Source: Polytrichum commune (Eukaryota; Streptophyta; Polytrichopsida; Polytrichales; Polytrichaceae). Taken from it: a DNA stretch of 64,000 nt. Under the pieces are notes generated by a model, which was given only the letters and a program-made list of their open reading frames with translations, was not told the origin of the DNA and searched no databases. Positions 59,409-64,000 of this stretch are shown piece by piece. How positions within the stretch are numbered: position 1 is the stretch's first letter; every line of letters starts with the position of its first letter. Location of the stretch: assembly GCA_950295325.1 (NCBI GenBank), contig OX485805.1, positions 13,627,501 through 13,691,500 on the forward strand, read 5' to 3'. A program made the translations under genes and the position numbers.

Positions 59409-62400
59409 GCGAACGAGAGTTCGTGAATGAAGGCTGGGGTGGCGCATCATTTACGAACGCTCGTTCGTGAGCGCGGATAGAAACACATGTACGAACGCTC
59501 GTTCGTGAAGGAGGGTGAAAGTGGGCGTGAAAGTGTAATGATGCGCATGAACATACATAATACAAGATGCGATACGATATAATAAGTTTGGGAGATGCGA
59601 CGCAGAGATCATCTGCTCATATATTAATTCGGTGAATATTTACAATTGTCTCACGTGATAATTTTTCACAGTTTCCTATGGCAAATACATGCCGTGTTCT
59701 ACAAAATTTCTCGGGCTAAGGGTCAAAATTTATCGGGCTAAGGGTCCACGTAGAGAAGGGTCCTCGCACGCCTCGTGATGCTGATGGACAGGAACCGCCA
59801 AGAACACAACGCGCATGGGTTAGTGGTTACGAACGCGCGTTCGTCAAATGAGTGGTATTCTCAGAGGAGAGTTACCTCGTCATCGGGGGGAGGGGCAGCG
59901 GCGCTGGACCAAGCAGTTCCCTCCTCTTCGATTAACGAACGCGCGTTCGTAATCCCCATTGGGCCAGCCGCCTCTGTCTCCATGGCGTCTGTGGCACGCT
60001 CCGACTGTGACGCCTGGGTCTGCACAATGTGATCCGCGTCGTCGTCGTCGTCATCTCCGCCCAGGTCGAGAGTGTCCATGCGGACATCCTCCATCTCCGC
60101 GGATGGATGCCGTTCCAGGTCAGGGCTCTCAACATCCATTCCTTGGACAGCTGCCGCGTCATTGGGGCTCCCCTGCGTTTCCTCCACAATGACCATGTCA
60201 GTGTGTTGCGCAGATTCATCGCGCTGCCTATGCACTACCCTCGGGACGACTGTCAAAGAGGCGGTGGCAGTGACTGAGGCCAGTCCTACCCTTGGAGGGG
60301 GAGGGGTTAGGACTGCCGGACCTGAAGATTCACGAACGCGCGTTCGTAAATCTTCGTCCTCGCGTATGGCAGCCCTTATCGCATCGTCCGAGTTGAAGGG
60401 GGTGGCAGTCAATTGAAGGGGCGGAGGACTCCCAGCTGGCGTTGGGTGTGGTGCTGGTGGGTGCGAAGGTCCTCCGGGGAACAGGCCTGGAAGGGGGGTA
60501 TGGGAGGGGTATCCTCCATGGAAGGGGTAAGGCTGTTGTGCTGGCGCCGAGAAGCTCTGCATATTTCTGAGCATCTCAAATATGGCGTCCGTCTTTGCTG
60601 CGGACTCCTGCAGCGCCTCCTGCATGCGGGCCATATTTCTTGCACTCTCCTCTGCCGCAGCCGCCATTTCCTCCTTCATTTTTTGCTCTAGCTTGGCATT
60701 CAGCTCGGCAACCGTCAACGCCTCCTCCTTCACACGCTTGTTCTTGTCGTAATCCACCCCCAGCTCCGCCATGATGTCCATGTCCCCTTCATCCTCGTCG
60801 GACACCTCGATGATTGCTCCCTCCGGCAACTCCACGTATGGCGTCTTCTTCATCCTCCTCCTCGTGTTCCGGAAGTGGTCCAAGGATGGACGCGAGCGTT
60901 GGTCGAGGAGGTCGAGGGTCTCCATCCTCGGAACCACGACGGGCCTGGGAGACACTGACGTCGAACAGCTGCCAGGTGTGCCGAAGGGTTCCGCACCCGA
61001 CACTCTAGCGGGGAGGACATCCTGGGTTGTCCCAGCTGAGGATCCTGTATAGCCCCCCGGTGTCCCTTGGGGGTCAGACGGGTGACCCGCTGGCGCCAAC
61101 ATCCGTAAAGGAGTGATGTTGAACGACTGCAAGATGGCGTCCACGTCCACGTCCACGGAGGGGGCGGGCTCGTCCTCGTCTGTCTCCAAGCCCGGCATGC
61201 CTTCGTCGACGGGCATGCTGAAGTCCTCCCTGGGGACACACATGTCATCGAGGTCCATTGTGGACGCTTTCACCCTGTGGACCTGGTATTCATCCTCGTC
61301 TTGGGCGTCAACGTAGTTATTGACGACCAACCCCAGCATCTGTACCAACGTTCCAAACATGTCAGCATATACGAACGTGCGTTCGTAAACATCAACATTG
61401 AGACAAGGCCAGATCAACGCAAAGGGAAAAAATGCCACAACTATTATAACATTTGAATCAATGACAATTACGAACGAGCGTTCGTAAATCTAAGAATGAC
61501 AGCTTACCATGGCCGCGTACATGAACTTGCTGCCTCCAAAGATGTTGTAGATAGTCTCTCCACTGATTGCCAAACTCTACAACACTGACACGTAGAACTC
61601 CAACCTGAGCTCCAACGCGGGGAAAACCGTGTACAGTGTCTCCTGCAACAGTTCCTTGGGAGGGGGGTGAGGGATGCTGTATATCTTCTTGAAAGTATTG
61701 TTTGCCTTCACAGGCGCTCTCCCATTTCTGAGAGCATTGTACGTTAAGAAGATCAAGCTGACAGCTCCCACCTGCTTGTTGCCCCTGGCCTCGTTGATGG
61801 CCACGATCCCTTCCGTTTTTGTGGGCACGTAGGTGCTGTGGTAGATGCTGTATTCAAATTTGATGGTATTTTCGTACAGCTCAGTGACAATGGATAGCTT
61901 CTCCTGTTCCACTATCCAAAGCCATACGTGAGGCTCCCTCATTTCAGGCGATCTGTAGTCTTGAAACTTTGCCATGAAAGGGTTGTAGAAGGGAAAATCC
62001 TTTGCCCCTTGCCTCGCACCTCCTGGGATCCCCCTGAAATCAATTAGGGCAAATGGGCAACCCCTGCGGTCCTCCCTCACCTCGGCCCTGCTGATGGTGC
62101 CGTCCCACTTAGAAAAAGTGGTCCTCTCCAGCCCGGTGGTTACCAAACAAAACCTGGCCACTCCCTCGAATGTGGCCCTCCGCTTCCTCTCCAAAAACTT
62201 TATATACAACTCCACCTCCTGGGGATCTGTCTCTGCTTTCTTGGTCCGCTTGTTCCCCTTCAGCTTCAAGACGGAGGCGTGTTCCTTAACTAGCCTACGC
62301 ATGGAAGAGCCGTTGATGTTATACCCGACCTTGAACTCCTTCCATCCAGCCTAGTTGATGTCCCCGTTGGCCTGGAAGAGTTTGTACTCCGGGACTAGTG

Positions 62401-62943
62401 CGCCCAACTCCCTCATTGCGTTGGTCTTCAACTTGCGATGTTCGCACCACTCCTTGATGGAGTACGTTCCGGGCCTGTGCTTTGGCCTCTTCAAAAAAAT
62501 CTTCGGGTAGGGGATTGTTCTCCCGACGGTGTTCCCAAGAGCATGAACTGCACATCTCTGCAATTCCGACTTCGTCAACCCCTGAAGCGGCCTAAAAAAT
62601 TCCCTCAGCAGCGGAGGCGCTTCCCCAGTCTTCTCCTGATTATATTTTTCTTCAGTGTCGGGGTTGACGAGATCCCCCGCACTGTGAGCATCAAAAAATT
62701 GGGTCCACAAATCCCAGGTGTCTCTGTTGCAACAAATAAGCCGGAGCTCACCCTTCAGCTCGAGCACTGACTTCGTTGAAGTGGACTTCATGTCGATGGA
62801 AGAGAATTTGTCCACCATCGCATCGCAAAACGCCTGCATTAGAAAGGAATGTCATCGGTCAATCAAATACGAACGCACGTTCGTAAATAAAATGATCAGG
62901 AATGTTCTAAAGGAACCTGAGAATTACGAACGCTCGTTCGTAA
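59409..62943. repeat. Cluster of ten ~20-bp palindromes, consensus TTACGAACGNNCGTTCGTAA
   Basis: Copies lie at 59409-59426 (degenerate), 59451-59470, 59489-59508, 59827-59846, 59933-59952, 60330-60349, 61369-61388, 61469-61488, 62867-62886 and 62924-62943. The central dinucleotide varies (CT, CG, TG, AG, CA). Eight copies are in introns of the DGQH/FCP1-like gene, and two (59933, 60330) are within its coding exon 3. I saw no other copy in the window. Confidence 0.92.
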
Positions 62944-64000
62944 ACTTACCTTCCATTGTGGATACTGGTTTTTCGCATTCTCCCTCTCCTTTGGTGGGCA
63001 CCCGTGTGCCACCCACACGTCTCTCGCAGCCACTATGTTTGCTGCCCATAATGCCTCAAACGCTTTGATCTTATTCCCAGAATTTAAAAATGTCGAAATT
63101 TTCCGGAGTTTGTTCCAGTCGTCTGACCACACCAGGAACGCCTTCCAGTAGCGCAGGTCCCCCTTCAGCTCATGCTGGAAGTTATCATCCTTGAGGATGA
63201 TCTGCGATGCCTCCAGGTTGTGCTGTCCATCAATAATCCAGAACTCCCCATTCTGGATTCTTGCCCAATCTTTCTCCGTGGGACGGGAAGTGAAACCCTT
63301 TGGCATAACGCACACAGTTTGCCTATCCCACTTCACGTTATTCATCAAGTTGTTGATTTGCCACTTCACACCTCCGCTTTCACGTGACCTCACCACCCAC
63401 TTGTTGGGGGATTTCTCGCATTTGAAGCAGTCCACGTTGAAGGTGAAGTGCCGTCCCATGGGCCAGCAATCCTTCGAGTAATTGTTGAAGTCGCGAAGGA
63501 TACGAGTCGCCTTTGCCGCATCAGGATTTTCCCCCTTCTTCAAAGGGGTCGGCATGACAGGCGGCGAGTTGACCTCAGCTGTCTCCGTGACACTAGACTT
63601 CTCCATATCGTCCCGAGTTCTTTTAGATGGCGTGGAGTGTCTGCTTGGCCCCTCTGACAATCTGCTAGCTGAAGGCACTGGCCGCGGCGCACTTCTAGAA
63701 CCTCCTGCTCCGGATGCAGTAGGTTTTTTGGGACTCTTCTTCTTCTTGTTGGCCTCCACGATGGCACTGTTATACTTGGACATATTTAGGGCCAGTGCAG
63801 TCAACTTCCTGGCTGTCCAATGCTGGCTGAGGCTGTACTTCGTGAAAAGGTTCACGAGGTCAAAATGCTTGGCATCCTCTACAACATTATTCTGTGCGTA
63901 TGTATGGGAGAAAGGGTGCCTCCTGAAGTCCAGTAGGAGGTTGATGTGGTCTTTTTTGTTTTTCAAATCCAAGATAACAAAATCACCCTGTGCCTCTATG
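59876..64000 (-). CDS. DGQH (ParB-like) domain protein with methyltransferase-like and acidic regions, partial, two in-frame TAG codons
   Basis: Minus-strand exons: beyond 64000 to 62950, 62833-61508 and 61339-59876, all phase 0 with clean GTAAG donors. The first exon has a basic Ser/Pro linker, then WVVRSRESGGVKWQINNLM and FWIIDGQHNLEASQIIL (about 63205-63255), like the DGQHR/ParB superfamily box. Exon 2 has GCPFALIDFRG, HVWLWIVEQEKLSIVTEL and QVGAVSLIFLTYNALRNG, which could be strands of a degenerate Rossmann methyltransferase comparable with the gene at 60-4297; this is inference. TAG codons interrupt exon 2 at 62351-62353 and 61577-61579, both readable as former CAG. Exon 3 is acidic and Pro-rich with a coiled coil (LNAKLEQKMKEEMAAAAEESA). 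It may continue into the FCP1-like exon at 59292. Either a pseudogene, a mobile-element gene, or one needing readthrough. Confidence 0.55.

Noticed and set aside
59775-61316. Numerous plus-strand frames over 59.8-61.3 kb
   Set aside because: Antisense to the long acidic exon whose codon pattern and splice sites are consistent on the minus strand.
1-64000. tRNA, rRNA or other structured RNA genes
   Set aside because: I saw no convincing tRNA boxes or rRNA segments by eye. A tRNAscan/Infernal run would decide.

Overview
The window looks like nuclear DNA of a streptophyte (green plant lineage). Genes have GT-AG introns. Nuclear genes for mitochondrial ribosomal proteins carry plant site II (TGGGCC) and telo-box promoters, there is a group-3 LEA gene with ABREs, and RPA1 is of the zinc-knuckle type. 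Copia, LINE, Tigger-like, MITE-like and foldback sequences fill much of the AT-rich space. I cannot name the species; a charophyte, bryophyte or fern-like genome would fit. No tools were run: exon models come from reading splice sites and checking phase by hand.

Layout. 60-4297 (+): nine-exon gene with a ParB-like motif and a degenerate amino-methyltransferase fold. 4300-8940: AT-rich repeats. 8961-9491: array of hairpin-forming ~63-bp repeats running into a probable transposon ORF (9394-10131). 10688-13840 (+): PLP-dependent decarboxylase whose intron holds decayed copies of its own 3' splice junction. 16690-17830 (-): 5'-truncated LINE remnant with an RNase H domain. 18355-21243 (-) and 22505-25689 (+): head-to-head genes for mitochondrial uS5m and uL22m, whose promoter, upstream ORFs, presequence exons and first intron are an inverted duplicate of each other. 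28449-29527: internally deleted Tigger/pogo element. 31073-34749 (-): RPA1. 35.2-49.1 kb: gene-poor, with nested inverted repeats, a 1.2-kb foldback element, a dispersed repeat family and a MITE with TAA target duplications. 49526-51525 (+): LEA protein. 52.95-56.38 kb (+): decayed Ty1/copia element. 57376-64000 (-): large gene or gene set with a DGQH (ParB-like) domain, a possible methyltransferase-like fold, an acidic/coiled-coil region and an FCP1/HAD-like domain. It has two in-frame TAG codons and is studded with ten copies of a ~20-bp palindrome.

How they may relate. The two ribosomal protein genes probably acquired mitochondrial targeting from one duplicated presequence cassette. The genes at both window edges combine a ParB/DGQHR-type motif with a methyltransferase-like segment. 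This architecture is familiar from prokaryotic mobile DNA; together with the clustered palindromes it is the best candidate here for an undescribed system.
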